From positions 1 to 62,136 of the forward strand of contig JAZQRZ010000212.1 of NCBI GenBank assembly GCA_045629845.1: 62,136 nt of DNA, in the 5' to 3' direction. The notes under the pieces are model-generated. The model was given only the letters and a program-made list of their open reading frames with translations. It ran no database searches and was not told where the DNA came from. Shown here piece by piece: positions 16,511 through 25,648 of this stretch. Every line of letters begins with the position of its first letter. Within the stretch, counting starts at the first letter, position 1. Position numbers and translations under genes: made by a program. The stretch comes from UBA9715 sp045629845. GTDB lineage: Bacteria > Actinomycetota > Coriobacteriia > Coriobacteriales > Eggerthellaceae.

Positions 16511-19054
16511 TTAAGAAACGATGTTGTCGATTTCCGGCGTCTTCTCGAAACTGAGAATCTCGTCTTCTGGAATTGCATCAGTAATCGGAGCGTCGGACGG
16601 GCGCCAGGTGTACTGATAACCAAACTCATCCTGGCGGCTCTTCTCAAGAACGATGCCCGTATCTGCCGGATAGTTCACATCGTCGTTGTCATAGACCTTC
16701 TTAATGTTGCAGATCATGGACTTGAAGGTGTTGCCGAAACCAGACTTAGCATTAACACTCGTCGGCATCAGCATGTTAATGTTCGACTTAAAGGCGCCCA
16801 TCAGGTTTGGCTCAGAAGCATCCTGCTCGGGATACCAGAAGGCATGCATTGCATGAACCATACCTTCCTTGATGGTCGGAGTAATCTTCGCCTTCTGACG
16901 AGCCTTGCCATACGGCGACCAAATCTCGACCCAGTCACCCTGCTCGATACCAAGACGCTCAGCATCAGCGGGGTTGATATCAATCTCAGGGTATGGGCTA
17001 ATTTGACGCAACGACGGAACTTGCTTGTGCTCAGAATGGAAGAACTCTTGACGACGAGCACCTGTAGTAAGGACAAACGGATACTCTTTTTCCATCATTT
17101 CAGGCATGCTGACCGGACCAAACGCAGGGTCCTCGAAGTACGGCAACGCATCTTCATCGAAGTTAGCGTATGCATACGAGTACAGCTCGAGACGACCAGT
17201 TTGTGTTGGGAAGCCAGGCTGTCCATCGGGACGAAGACGTCCAGTCTTGTACTTGTAGTACTCTTCGTCAGACATCGTAACAACGTTGTCACGCAAAGTT
17301 TCCCACGGCAGCCACGAACGGAATACGTGGAAGTTGTTGTAATCCTCGTCGGTTTCAAAACGATTCCAGAATTCGGGATACGTCTTCTTGCCAACCAAGC
17401 GCATGATTTCGATATCCGACTTGCATTCGCCGACCTGGATGCACTTGTTCTCGGCACCATAGAAGGAGCTATTAAGACCGTAGTGCGTGACTACCTGACC
17501 ATCATGCTCAATGGTTGAAGATACCGGCAGGAACACATCGCAGCATGCCATGATTACCGGATTCATGAACAGGTCGCAGGCAAAGTTGAAGTCGAGCTCA
17601 CGCAATGCCTTCCACCAGCGCTGAGGCTCGCCACCGATACAGGAAATAGGATTCGAAGAAACAAACTGAGCCATATGAATCTTGTACGGCTTACCAGTTT
17701 CAAGCGTCTTCAGCATTTCGTCAGGGTGACACGTCCACATAACAGAGCCAACGCAAGGATACTTGTCAACGCCAATACGCTTGGTAAACCACGTATCGGG
17801 CGACATAATGCCATGCTTAAGAGCCAGCTCGAGCGTCGAGTCGGTAGCATCGTCAACCTTTTCGTCTGCCGAGATGGATCCACCATCACGAACAACATTG
17901 CCCTGGTCATCGCCCATACCAAGCGTTGTGCCACCAGGAGCATCCAAGAAGCCCGTGATACTCATAAGAGCAACCAGACACATGCCAAGTTGAGCACCAT
18001 TGGTAGATTCGTCAGTGGCAAGACCCCAAGCAACACTTGACGGCTTTGCATTACCAAACAAACGTGCAGCACGCCAAATCTGCTCTTCTTCGATACCGCA
18101 GATTTCTGCAGCACGGGAAGGCGGCATGTCCTGAACACGCTCAATAAGCTCGTCATAGCCATAAGTCCAGCAATCAATGAACTCATGGTCAACCAAGTCG
18201 TCGTGAGCAAGGACGTAGATAAATGCCATAGCCAAAGCAGTGTCGGTACCAGGACGTACCTGCAACACTTCCTCAGCACGCGAACCAAGCCAGGTCACGC
18301 GAGGGTCGACGCAGATAATCTTGGTGCCAAAACGACGCATCATTTCAATGATGGCATGACCATACAAGCCGTCAGGATTCGAACGCAGCGGCTCCTTACC
18401 CCAAATAAGAATAACCTCAGGAGGCTCAAAGCGCGGATCGTCATAGCGCAGCGGGAACTTAGCAGCATAGTCAATCTCGGGATAGCCGCCGCCCATCATG
18501 AAGGCGGTGTTGGTCATACGAGGACCATAGCAGGACCAACCAGGCTGAGCATAGACCGAATTCGGGGTGCCGAATACCAGGTTTGCCCACTGTGGATACC
18601 AGTTATTAGCCTCACGACCGGTGCCACCAAAAACAATAATGGTTTCAGGGCCATACTTCTCGGTAATCTCGTTAGCTGCATTAGCAACAAGATCAATTGC
18701 CTCGTCCCATGAGCACTGCTCCCATTTGTCTTCGCCACGATCTGCCTTGGCACGCTTCATGGGGTGAATAATACGATCAGGATGATAGATATACTCTTTC
18801 AGCGCCAAACAACGCGGACACAGAGAGCCACGCGTAATGGGATGTTCGGGGTCGCCTTCAATCTTGGAAACAACACCATCCTTTACATGAACACGGAGGC
18901 CGCAACCTACCGGATGGCATCCCGGCGGTGACCACGCACATGTCCTGAAGATGGTTTCGTCGCCATCCTGGGTTTTCCACTCGGTTGTATTAACTGGCCC
19001 AGATTTTGGCGTGGCAGCCAGCACATCACTGGCAACCTTGTTCATATCAATCAT
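16511..19054 (-). CDS. molybdopterin-dependent oxidoreductase, catalytic subunit (DMSO reductase superfamily)
   Basis: 847 aa from ATG 19054, which has AGGAG ahead of it. Cysteines 39, 46, 51, 79 and 82 (CAWSPPGCHPVGC ... SLCPRC) form an N-terminal FeS site; Cys175 in GWSCYGPR is the likely molybdenum ligand. The C-terminal molydop-binding domain is present (INPADAERLGIEQGDWVEIW). There is no Tat signal, so the enzyme should be cytoplasmic. A soluble enzyme with one small FeS subunit and nearby LysR and anion permeases is reminiscent of the catechol dehydroxylase and related aromatic-reductase groups of Eggerthellaceae. That is inference; acetylene-hydratase-like or transhydroxylase activity cannot be excluded. 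Confidence 0.9.
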   Translation of the reverse strand: MIDMNKVASDVLAATPKSGPVNTTEWKTQDGDETIFRTCAWSPPGCHPVGCGLRVHVKDGVVSKIEGDPEHPITRGSLCPRCLALKEYIYHPDRIIHPMKRAKADRGEDKWEQCSWDEAIDLVANAANEITEKYGPETIIVFGGTGREANNWYPQWANLVFGTPNSVYAQPGWSCYGPRMTNTAFMMGGGYPEIDYAAKFPLRYDDPRFEPPEVILIWGKEPLRSNPDGLYGHAIIEMMRRFGTKIICVDPRVTWLGSRAEEVLQVRPGTDTALAMAFIYVLAHDDLVDHEFIDCWTYGYDELIERVQDMPPSRAAEICGIEEEQIWRAARLFGNAKPSSVAWGLATDESTNGAQLGMCLVALMSITGFLDAPGGTTLGMGDDQGNVVRDGGSISADEKVDDATDSTLELALKHGIMSPDTWFTKRIGVDKYPCVGSVMWTCHPDEMLKTLETGKPYKIHMAQFVSSNPISCIGGEPQRWWKALRELDFNFACDLFMNPVIMACCDVFLPVSSTIEHDGQVVTHYGLNSSFYGAENKCIQVGECKSDIEIMRLVGKKTYPEFWNRFETDEDYNNFHVFRSWLPWETLRDNVVTMSDEEYYKYKTGRLRPDGQPGFPTQTGRLELYSYAYANFDEDALPYFEDPAFGPVSMPEMMEKEYPFVLTTGARRQEFFHSEHKQVPSLRQISPYPEIDINPADAERLGIEQGDWVEIWSPYGKARQKAKITPTIKEGMVHAMHAFWYPEQDASEPNLMGAFKSNINMLMPTSVNAKSGFGNTFKSMICNIKKVYDNDDVNYPADTGIVLEKSRQDEFGYQYTWRPSDAPITDAIPEDEILSFEKTPEIDNIVS

Positions 19055-19241
19055 ACCCTCTCCTCTCAACTCGTCTAAAACTCGTTTCCACCTGTTAATA
19101 GCCCAGAGACCACTAACTGCTACGAATTTTGCTGTGAGGGTTTGTCATTGAGAAGATGACGAGTTTTTGCAGGGGGGCAAAGCGAAATTGACGACTTTTT
19201 CAGCTTACATTCAAATCTCTTTGATAATTACGACGTGACAA

Positions 19242-19454
19242 CTATGCTTCAGGATGCATGGCAGCATACTCGCGCTCGAGAATTTCCTTTGTTGCCTCTT
19301 TGCGCGTACACATGAACAAAGGGCCGCCCTTGTAGCGACGCATGGTCTTGTTTGTGCACAAAGGACGGCACGAGATACACGCTACATCGGCTAAAGCATA
19401 ATCACCTAAATCAACTTCACGCCTTATAAACTGGTCAACCTTATCGTCGCCCAT
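19242..19454 (-). CDS. 70-aa Cys-containing protein cotranscribed with LysR regulator
   Basis: Small soluble protein with DVACISCRPLCTNKTM, a basic stretch RRYKGG, then LFMC, i.e. a CxxCxxxC...C arrangement that could bind a metal or FeS cluster. Its ATG is two bases after the stop of the LysR gene, so it is probably translationally coupled. It lies between the regulator and the molybdoenzyme operon, on the same strand. No family recognised; it could be a redox-sensing partner of the regulator or an assembly factor for the enzyme. Confidence 0.65.
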   Translation of the reverse strand: MGDDKVDQFIRREVDLGDYALADVACISCRPLCTNKTMRRYKGGPLFMCTRKEATKEILEREYAAMHPEA

Positions 19455-19456
19455 AA

Positions 19457-20380
19457 CTAGATATCCTTAGGCATCAACATAGGATACGTATCCATCGAGT
19501 CAACCTTAAATGCAGAACGAACCCCTTGTGCAAGCTTCATAACGATAGTTGAGCTATCTGCAGACAATCGGAAAAGGATATAGAAGTGCCACTTAAGCTG
19601 TGGATCGGAGAGCTGCACGACGGAAGTACCCAAAGGCGGATTATCAGCAAACTTAGCAGACACAATGCCACAAATACCACCACCATGTCTACGTACCATA
19701 TGAACCATCGAGCCCGTAGACGCAATAACGTTAGCGCAACTGCGATCATAGCCCAGCATGTCAAGCTGCGCGAACAGGGGCTCATACTGGAACGTTGGCT
19801 CTGACATGAGCAACAATCGCTGATCCCTTAAATCGGAGACTGACACGAACTCTTTTTCAGCCAAAGGTGAAGACTTGTCGGTAATGATGTACGCAGGTGA
19901 ATCCATAACCTCGTACGAACTGCAGCTTTGAAAACTGCGTTCCATACACGACACAATAGCTGCATCAACCTTTCCTGAAAGGACTGATCGATAGCAGCGT
20001 TCGCAATCCATCTCGACAAAACGAAGCTGGCTTCCCCATTCAACAAAATACTCATCGACACCTAACGGAATACCAGCAAACAAGTTATTGCTAATAGCTA
20101 GATTTAACGTACGATCTTCGTCTTCGACGTTGACGAACAATACTCGCAAGCTGTCAACCGCGGAGACGATGCCATCGACGCGGCGCGCAACTATCTTGCC
20201 CGCTGGAGTTAGAACAACGCCATTCCCTTTACGTTCAAACAGCTCAACGCCAAGTTCCGACTCGAGTGCTTTAACAGAATGCGCGACGTTTTGACGACTT
20301 GTAAAGCATGCCTCAGCGGCGCGAGCATAACCAGAATGACGTGCTGCAGCCTGCATAAAACGCAACTGTTGAATCTCCAT
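19457..20380 (-). CDS. LysR family transcriptional regulator
   Basis: 307 aa. The N-terminal winged helix-turn-helix is typical (FMQAAARHSGYARAAEACFTS, then QNVAHSVKALESELGVELFE), followed by a LysR substrate-binding domain. The preferred start is ATG 20380, with GGGAGGGG just upstream; the longer frame from 20428 has no ribosome site. As the first gene of a minus-strand run with the 70-aa protein and the molybdopterin operon downstream, it probably controls that operon in response to its substrate. A GTCAT-N7-ATGAC dyad at 19144-19160, upstream of the oxidoreductase, is a possible binding site. Confidence 0.88.
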   Translation of the reverse strand: MEIQQLRFMQAAARHSGYARAAEACFTSRQNVAHSVKALESELGVELFERKGNGVVLTPAGKIVARRVDGIVSAVDSLRVLFVNVEDEDRTLNLAISNNLFAGIPLGVDEYFVEWGSQLRFVEMDCERCYRSVLSGKVDAAIVSCMERSFQSCSSYEVMDSPAYIITDKSSPLAEKEFVSVSDLRDQRLLLMSEPTFQYEPLFAQLDMLGYDRSCANVIASTGSMVHMVRRHGGGICGIVSAKFADNPPLGTSVVQLSDPQLKWHFYILFRLSADSSTIVMKLAQGVRSAFKVDSMDTYPMLMPKDI

Positions 20381-20460
20381 TGTCCCCTCCCAAAGCCAAT
20401 TCGATTCATCAAAGACGTCATTATACATACTCGGAAAAAATCATATTAGGGTCGTTTTTT

Positions 20461-20493
20461 CCTTTCAGGTTCCTTTCAGGTTCTTTTCAGGTT
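20461..20493 (+). promoter_or_regulatory. three 11-bp direct repeats and promoter upstream of PAP2 gene
   Basis: Tandem copies cctttcaggtt, cctttcaggtt, cttttcaggtt with an exact 11-bp period, one helical turn, and a TAGAAT -10-like box at 20499-20504. No -35 consensus is seen; the last repeat occupies its place. Direct repeats at 11-bp period are the usual target layout of PhoB/PhoP/OmpR-type response regulators, which bind one face of DNA. A 10-codon ORF (20512-20544) overlaps the PAP2 start and may be chance. Confidence 0.6.
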
Positions 20494-20528
20494 AGCACTA
20501 GAATGAAAAACATGAACTCAATTACCAC

Positions 20529-21044
20529 ATGGGGTATGATGTAACCATGCAATACCAAAAATGGTACACACAAATTTCGGAGCCTTTCCGAAGCGAGGCA
20601 GCTCAGGGCGTTATTAACGTGCTGGACCGTGGGCTTGTGTACTTAATTGCTGCCGCTTATATTGCAACGCTTATATATCTTGGCGCTACTGGAGATTTGC
20701 GATTTTGGCGCATGCTTGTTATTCCTGGGGGCGTTTTTGTACTTGTAACCGCAATGCGCATCATGATTAATGCCCCAAGACCTTACGAAGAATTCAATAT
20801 CGACCCCATTATCAAGAAGGAAACCGTTGGGGAATCTTTGCCGAGTCGCCATGTAGCCAGCGCCGTTATTATTGGTTGTGCTTTCCTGTGGCTTAATCCA
20901 ATTGCAGGAATCGCAACCCTTATTGCAAGCGTTATCGTTGCTTTCACACGAATCGTTGGCGGCGTACATTATCCTCGCGACATCGTAGTTTCTTTTATCC
21001 TGGCGCTAGCCTTTGCATTCATCGGCTTCGTTTTAATTCCGTAG
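20529..21044 (+). CDS. PAP2 family lipid/acid phosphatase
   Basis: 171 aa membrane protein with about five helices. The three PAP2 signature blocks are present: NAPRPYEEF, PSRH and RIVGGVHYPRD, giving the catalytic His pair and Arg. Such enzymes dephosphorylate undecaprenyl-pyrophosphate, phosphatidic acid or phosphatidylglycerol phosphate at the outer membrane face. ATG at 20529 or 20547 are both possible; neither has a clear ribosome site. It is monocistronic and probably controlled by the phased repeats just upstream. Confidence 0.88.
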   Translation: MGYDVTMQYQKWYTQISEPFRSEAAQGVINVLDRGLVYLIAAAYIATLIYLGATGDLRFWRMLVIPGGVFVLVTAMRIMINAPRPYEEFNIDPIIKKETVGESLPSRHVASAVIIGCAFLWLNPIAGIATLIASVIVAFTRIVGGVHYPRDIVVSFILALAFAFIGFVLIP

Positions 21045-21150
21045 CAGCTTTCCTAATTGCATTATTGCTCGCAACCATAAAAACTCGTACCATAATATGA
21101 GCGGGTCATTTGGGGTTTTCTCGAATGGCCTAATTTTTAAGGAGGAGATC

Positions 21151-22608
21151 ATGACTGAAGAAAAACAGGCGCAAGCTACGTCTGAAAAGGGGACAAAGAA
21201 AAAGCTCAGCATGACCACGTGGATTCTTATTGCACTGGGTGCCGGCATTGTATGCGGCATCGTTTGCAATATGGTTATTCCACCAGATTCTTGGGCAGAT
21301 GTCTACCTTATCGAAGGCGTTTGTTACGTGCTTGGCCAAGGCTTTATTCGCTTGATGCAAATGCTGGTTGTTCCACTGGTATTTTGCTCTATCGTATGCG
21401 GCGCTGCTTCGATGAGCGATCCAAAAATGCTTGGTAAAGTTGGCGGCGGCACTATCCTTATGTATCTGTGCACTACCGCTCTTGCTATTACAATCGCTCT
21501 TATCATTGCTTCGTTCACGAACCCTGGCTTAGGTCTCGACATGGCATCAATTGTTCAGGTTGAACCGAAGGCTGCTGAAGAGCAGAAATTCGTGGATGTA
21601 ATCCTTAACATCATCCCTACGAACATCTTTGCTGCGCTTTCTGCCGGCACTATGCTGCAAGTTATCTTCTTTGCGCTTATCCTGGGCTTTATCTTGGGCA
21701 ACTTGGGCAAGAAGGTTGCTACCGTTAATCGCTTCTTTACGCAGTTCAATGCCGTCATGATGTACATGATTCAGCTGGTATTAAAGGTAGCACCCATTGG
21801 TATCTTCTGCTTGATTACCCGCACTTTCACAAATCTGGGAATCAGCGGCATTCTTCCGATGGTTAACTTTATTGGCACCGTATATCTGGGTCTCATCATT
21901 CAACTGCTCGTTGTCTACATGTTGCTCCTGTTCATTTTTACGCGCCTGAATCCGCTGCACTTCCTGAAGAAGATGTGGCCCGTTATGGTATTCGCGTTTT
22001 CGACAAGCTCTTCGAACGCCACCATTCCTTTGAACATGGAAACCCTAGAAAAGCGCATGGGCGTCGACCCTAAGGTTGCATCGTTCACGATTCCTTTAGG
22101 CGCCACCATCAACATGGACGGTACTGCCATTATGCAGGGCGCCGCTGTTATCTTTGCTGCTCAGGCCTTCGGTATCGACTTACCAACGTCTGCTTTGCTC
22201 TCCGTTGTTGTTACAGCCACAGCGGCCAGTATTGGTACGGCTGGTGTTCCTGGCGTTGGCACCATTATGCTAACCATGGTGTTCTCGACCGTCGGCTTAC
22301 CTGCTGAAGGTGTGGCTATGATTATGGGCATCGACCGTATTCTTGATATGGGTCGTACGGCCGTAAACGTTACCGGCGACGGCGTAGTTACCACGTGCAT
22401 TGCCAGTTTATGCGGCATGCTGAACAAAGAAGTCTTCCGCAACGACGCTATTGCTGCCGTTGATCTTGAAGACTTAGGCGAATCCCCCGAACCCGCTGAT
22501 TACCAGGATTTCACCTCGCATGGCGACCCAACGGAAATTGGTGAGCCAGGTGATCCTGATAAGTTCCGTAATCAGGATGATGTACTAGCTGAAGAAGTTG
22601 AAGATTAA
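21151..22608 (+). CDS. dicarboxylate/amino acid:cation symporter (DAACS family)
   Basis: 485 aa. Secondary transporter of the glutamate/aspartate/C4-dicarboxylate family; eight helices and two re-entrant hairpins. The family's serine-rich stretch is AFSTSSSNATIPLNMETLE, and the transmembrane 7 motif appears as GATINMDGTA. The C-terminal 60 residues are acidic and hydrophilic. The start ATG at 21151 has AAGGAGGAG ahead of it, ruling out the upstream in-frame start. It has its own terminator. Together with the SstT homologue at 60 kb and the AGCS protein at 24 kb it shows reliance on amino-acid and acid uptake. Confidence 0.93.
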   Translation: MTEEKQAQATSEKGTKKKLSMTTWILIALGAGIVCGIVCNMVIPPDSWADVYLIEGVCYVLGQGFIRLMQMLVVPLVFCSIVCGAASMSDPKMLGKVGGGTILMYLCTTALAITIALIIASFTNPGLGLDMASIVQVEPKAAEEQKFVDVILNIIPTNIFAALSAGTMLQVIFFALILGFILGNLGKKVATVNRFFTQFNAVMMYMIQLVLKVAPIGIFCLITRTFTNLGISGILPMVNFIGTVYLGLIIQLLVVYMLLLFIFTRLNPLHFLKKMWPVMVFAFSTSSSNATIPLNMETLEKRMGVDPKVASFTIPLGATINMDGTAIMQGAAVIFAAQAFGIDLPTSALLSVVVTATAASIGTAGVPGVGTIMLTMVFSTVGLPAEGVAMIMGIDRILDMGRTAVNVTGDGVVTTCIASLCGMLNKEVFRNDAIAAVDLEDLGESPEPADYQDFTSHGDPTEIGEPGDPDKFRNQDDVLAEEVED

Positions 22609-22628
22609 AACATTGCATCAAAGCATCA

Positions 22629-22658
22629 AACGAGCCCGATTCGTCGGGCTCGTTTTTT
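22629..22658 (+). terminator. intrinsic terminator of DAACS symporter gene
   Basis: Stem aacgagcccga / tcgggctcgtt (11 bp), TTCG loop, then T6. It sits between two convergent genes. Confidence 0.93.
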
Positions 22659-22703
22659 GTTACCTGAAGACTAAGAAAGGCGGAGTCTTTTGTTAGATTT
22701 CAT

Positions 22704-23750
22704 TTAGAACAGCATGAAGATCTTGGCTAAGACAAAGCCAATAAGGCCGCAGCATGGGAAAGTTAAGACCCAAGCCAGAAGCATGCTCTTGGCAATATCC
22801 CAATTGACATGGCGAATGTTCTTCGATGCACCAACACCCATAATGGCCGAGGTAGAACAATGCGACGTAGAAACAGGCATGCCTGTGATACTAGACACAA
22901 ACAGAGTAATTACAGTACTTGTTGAAGCAGCCACACCTTGATACTTCTGCAGCTTAACCATATCCATGGCAACCGACTTAATAATGCGTTTTCCGCCCAA
23001 AAACGTACCAAGCGAAATAGCGAGCGAACATGAAATCATAAGCCACATGGGAAAGCCTGCCTGATCGGCTGATTCCATGCCAAAAGAAAGTGCGATACCC
23101 AAAATAGCAATCGACATAAACTTTTGACCGTCTTGCGCACCGTGTAAAAATGACAGGAACGCAGCCAGAATATCCTGCGTAATAACAAATACAACCGAGG
23201 AAGTACGACGAGGAATATTCTGGAAGGCCCATTCAACGAAACGCACCGAAAGCCAGCCCAGCAAAAAGCCAGCCACAAGTGAAAACGCCATTCCGTAAAT
23301 TACCTTCATCCATTCGCCAAGCACAACACCGCCCAAGCCGTTCATGGCTATAGCCCCACCGGTAATGCCAGCAATCAGCGAATGCGACTTGGAAGCAGGA
23401 ATGCCTCGCCACCAGCAGAAAACACCCCAGACGATTGCACCAATCATAGCCGCCATAAGCGCAAGCAACGCCTGATGCGTATCCCCGGAAAAGTCGACCA
23501 TATTAAACATGGTGTGAGCAACGGCCGTTGAAATATAAGTCATGCCAACAAGGCCAATAAAATTGAAAACTGCAGCTAAAACAAGGGCTTGATTAGGTGT
23601 TAAGCAGCGAGTGGAAACAGCAGTTGCAATTGCATTTGGCGCATCGGTTGCACCAGAGATAATAGTAACAACAAGGGTAAGAATAATGATAACAGCCAAT
23701 GAGGGATACGCGGCCACTTGGCCGAGAATCGCAAACAAGCTGAGGTCCAT
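22704..23750 (-). CDS. inorganic phosphate transporter, Pit family
   Basis: 348 aa, about ten membrane helices. The two Pit signatures are present: GATDAPNAIATAVSTR near the N-terminus and its repeat in the second half (SSITGMPVSTSHCSTSAIMG). It transports Pi (or metal-phosphate) using the proton or sodium gradient. ATG 23750 is preceded by AAAGGGAACGG; an in-frame start 21 bases upstream is less likely. No PhoU-like/DUF47 partner gene is adjacent, unlike many Pit loci. The PAP2 gene nearby may share phosphate-related control. Confidence 0.92.
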   Translation of the reverse strand: MDLSLFAILGQVAAYPSLAVIIILTLVVTIISGATDAPNAIATAVSTRCLTPNQALVLAAVFNFIGLVGMTYISTAVAHTMFNMVDFSGDTHQALLALMAAMIGAIVWGVFCWWRGIPASKSHSLIAGITGGAIAMNGLGGVVLGEWMKVIYGMAFSLVAGFLLGWLSVRFVEWAFQNIPRRTSSVVFVITQDILAAFLSFLHGAQDGQKFMSIAILGIALSFGMESADQAGFPMWLMISCSLAISLGTFLGGKRIIKSVAMDMVKLQKYQGVAASTSTVITLFVSSITGMPVSTSHCSTSAIMGVGASKNIRHVNWDIAKSMLLAWVLTFPCCGLIGFVLAKIFMLF

Positions 23751-23854
23751 TCCGTTCCCTTTCTTAGGCAAATCACGGAATACTCATTCTAGCGAACCTT
23801 CGGCGGTTTGCGTAACATGCGGGCTGAAAAAGGCGCCAAAGGTACTAAGTAAAC

Positions 23855-23883
23855 GAAGGCGTGTCGAAAATCGACACGCCTTC
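23855..23883 (-). terminator. intrinsic terminator of AGCS symporter gene
   Basis: Stem gaaggcgtgtcga / tcgacacgccttc, 13 bp, 3-nt loop, 25 nt past the symporter stop; only a short T-rich tail (gttta) on the minus strand. Confidence 0.75.
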
Positions 23884-23907
23884 TTCTGGAGAGCTTGTTA
23901 ACTGCGC

Positions 23908-25401
23908 TTATTCAGGAGCGCCACTCTTCCACGTAGCAGGATCGTTCACATAAGGAACCATACCCTCTTCATGGCCGCCATTATCATTCAGGCGCTTCAA
24001 GAAGTCCTTGGTTTCCTTAGCAACAACACCCGAAAGCGCAAGAAGAGCAATCATGTTCGGGATAGCCATAAGACCATTGAAGATGTCTGCGATGGTCCAT
24101 ACAGCTGCAACTGTCATGTACGGGCCAATAAAGACAGCAAGGATGTACAGCCAACGATACACCTTAACAGCCTTCATATTGCCGTTCGTCAGGTATTCCA
24201 AGCAACGCTCGGAATAGTAGTCCCAGCCAAGAATGGTGGTAAAACCAAACAGCGCCATGCAAAGCATTACCAGAAAATTCGTAACTGCAGCAGGCAGGAA
24301 CGGCAGACCTTCAGCAAAAGCAAACATCGTAACCTGAGCACCTTCGAGGCCCGTGTTACCAGCACCCGTCATAACCAGCGCCAGGCCAGTCATCGAGCAA
24401 ACGATGATGGTGTCAAGGAAGGTGCCGGTCATGGAAACCAGACCCTGACGGACAGGTTCTTTCGTCTGAGCAGCAGCTGCCGCAATAGGAGCAGAACCCA
24501 GGCCAGCTTCGTTACTAAAGATACCGCGTGCAATACCCTTCTGCATTGCGATAATCATGGCGCCAAGTGCGCCACCGGCTGCAGCGCGCAGACCAAATGC
24601 ACCTTCAAAGATTTGAACAAATGCATCAGGCAGAGCCGTGATGTTAAAGATGATAACCAGCAGGCCCATAAGAACATAGACAACAACCATGACAGGAATA
24701 ATGCGTTCTGCCACAGCCGCAATACGACGAAGACCGCCAATAACGATGAGTGCAACCAGAACAGCCAAGATCAGACCGCCGATAACCGTTGCCCACGTAT
24801 AATCATTACCAAAGGCGCTAAATGCAATAGCGGCGCTATCCGGATCAAAGAAACCGTTCACAGAGCTGGCAATACTATTAACCTGCGTGAACGTACCAAT
24901 ACCCATGAGGCCTACGCAGACTCCGAAGAAAGCAAACAGCTTAGCAAGCCAGCGCCAGTTCTTACCCATACCACGTTCGATGTAATAGAACGGGCCACCC
25001 AGAACATGGCCAGTTTCCTTGTCGTAGCTGCGGTACTTTACTGCAAGCATACCCTCGGCATACTTCGTTGCCATACCAAACAGTGCAGCAACCCACATCC
25101 AGAACAAGGCACCAGGACCACCAGCCACAACAGCCGTTGCAACACCAACGATGTTACCAGTACCGATGGTGGCGGAAAGAGCCGTACAAAGAGCACCAAA
25201 ACTTGTAACCTCGCCCTTGGCTCCCTTTTCGTTCTTAAGCATGTAATGCAAAGCCTTACCAAGCTTACGGAACTGCAAACCACCAACGCGAATGGTTAAG
25301 AAAATACCTCCGAACAAAATGAGGCAGATCAGCGGGATGCCCCAGACAAAGTCGTCTATGACCCCCAAAATCTCGTCGAATGCTGCCAAAGCAGATTCCA
25401 T
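23908..25401 (-). CDS. alanine/glycine:cation symporter (AGCS family)
   Basis: 497 aa with about eleven helices. AGCS signature stretches include GALCTALSATIGTGNIVGVA, AVVAGGPGALFWMW and GIFSNEAGLGSAPIAAA. It takes up glycine or alanine with sodium. The ATG at 25401 is chosen because GGGGAAGG is better placed for it than for an in-frame GTG at 25413. The glycine riboswitch immediately upstream makes glycine the likely substrate or at least the regulating signal. Monocistronic, ended by the hairpin at 23855-23883. Confidence 0.93.
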   Translation of the reverse strand: MESALAAFDEILGVIDDFVWGIPLICLILFGGIFLTIRVGGLQFRKLGKALHYMLKNEKGAKGEVTSFGALCTALSATIGTGNIVGVATAVVAGGPGALFWMWVAALFGMATKYAEGMLAVKYRSYDKETGHVLGGPFYYIERGMGKNWRWLAKLFAFFGVCVGLMGIGTFTQVNSIASSVNGFFDPDSAAIAFSAFGNDYTWATVIGGLILAVLVALIVIGGLRRIAAVAERIIPVMVVVYVLMGLLVIIFNITALPDAFVQIFEGAFGLRAAAGGALGAMIIAMQKGIARGIFSNEAGLGSAPIAAAAAQTKEPVRQGLVSMTGTFLDTIIVCSMTGLALVMTGAGNTGLEGAQVTMFAFAEGLPFLPAAVTNFLVMLCMALFGFTTILGWDYYSERCLEYLTNGNMKAVKVYRWLYILAVFIGPYMTVAAVWTIADIFNGLMAIPNMIALLALSGVVAKETKDFLKRLNDNGGHEEGMVPYVNDPATWKSGAPE

Positions 25402-25510
25402 TGCTACAAACACCTTCCCCTACTAACTAAGCCGTAACACGGCACAACACTACCGCGCTGGTTACATCTGGATACGGGAAAGGTGAGTACAGCTGACCAC
25501 TGTATTGTCG

Positions 25511-25600
25511 CCTCTGTCCGTTTGCCTGAGAGATTCAGCCCTTACGAGCCTTGCACCTTCGGCACTCATTTAAGAGTTCTCCAGAGTTTTCTCCTCCCCC
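25511..25600 (-). ncRNA. glycine riboswitch (single aptamer) in the leader of the AGCS symporter
   Basis: On the minus strand the leader contains the conserved elements of a glycine aptamer in order: ggaggagaaaactctggaga, then gccgaaggtgcaa, then the 3' core ctgaatctctcaggcaaac followed by ggacagagg. These match the well-known CCGAAGG...GCAA and CTCTCAGGCAAAAGGACAGAG core. Only one aptamer is visible; the usual second copy is absent both upstream and downstream. No terminator hairpin with a T-run lies between the aptamer and the gene, so translational control or an unusual platform is likely. Confidence 0.92.
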
Positions 25601-25648
25601 GGTTTCGGATGGCCGATTCCGAGGGCCTCATAGAAAAGCGCTTGCGCA

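Noticed and set aside
23971..25299. 442-codon plus-strand open frame opposite the AGCS symporter
   Set aside because: Shadow of the real symporter gene, with low-complexity Thr/Asn/His-rich translation and no motifs.
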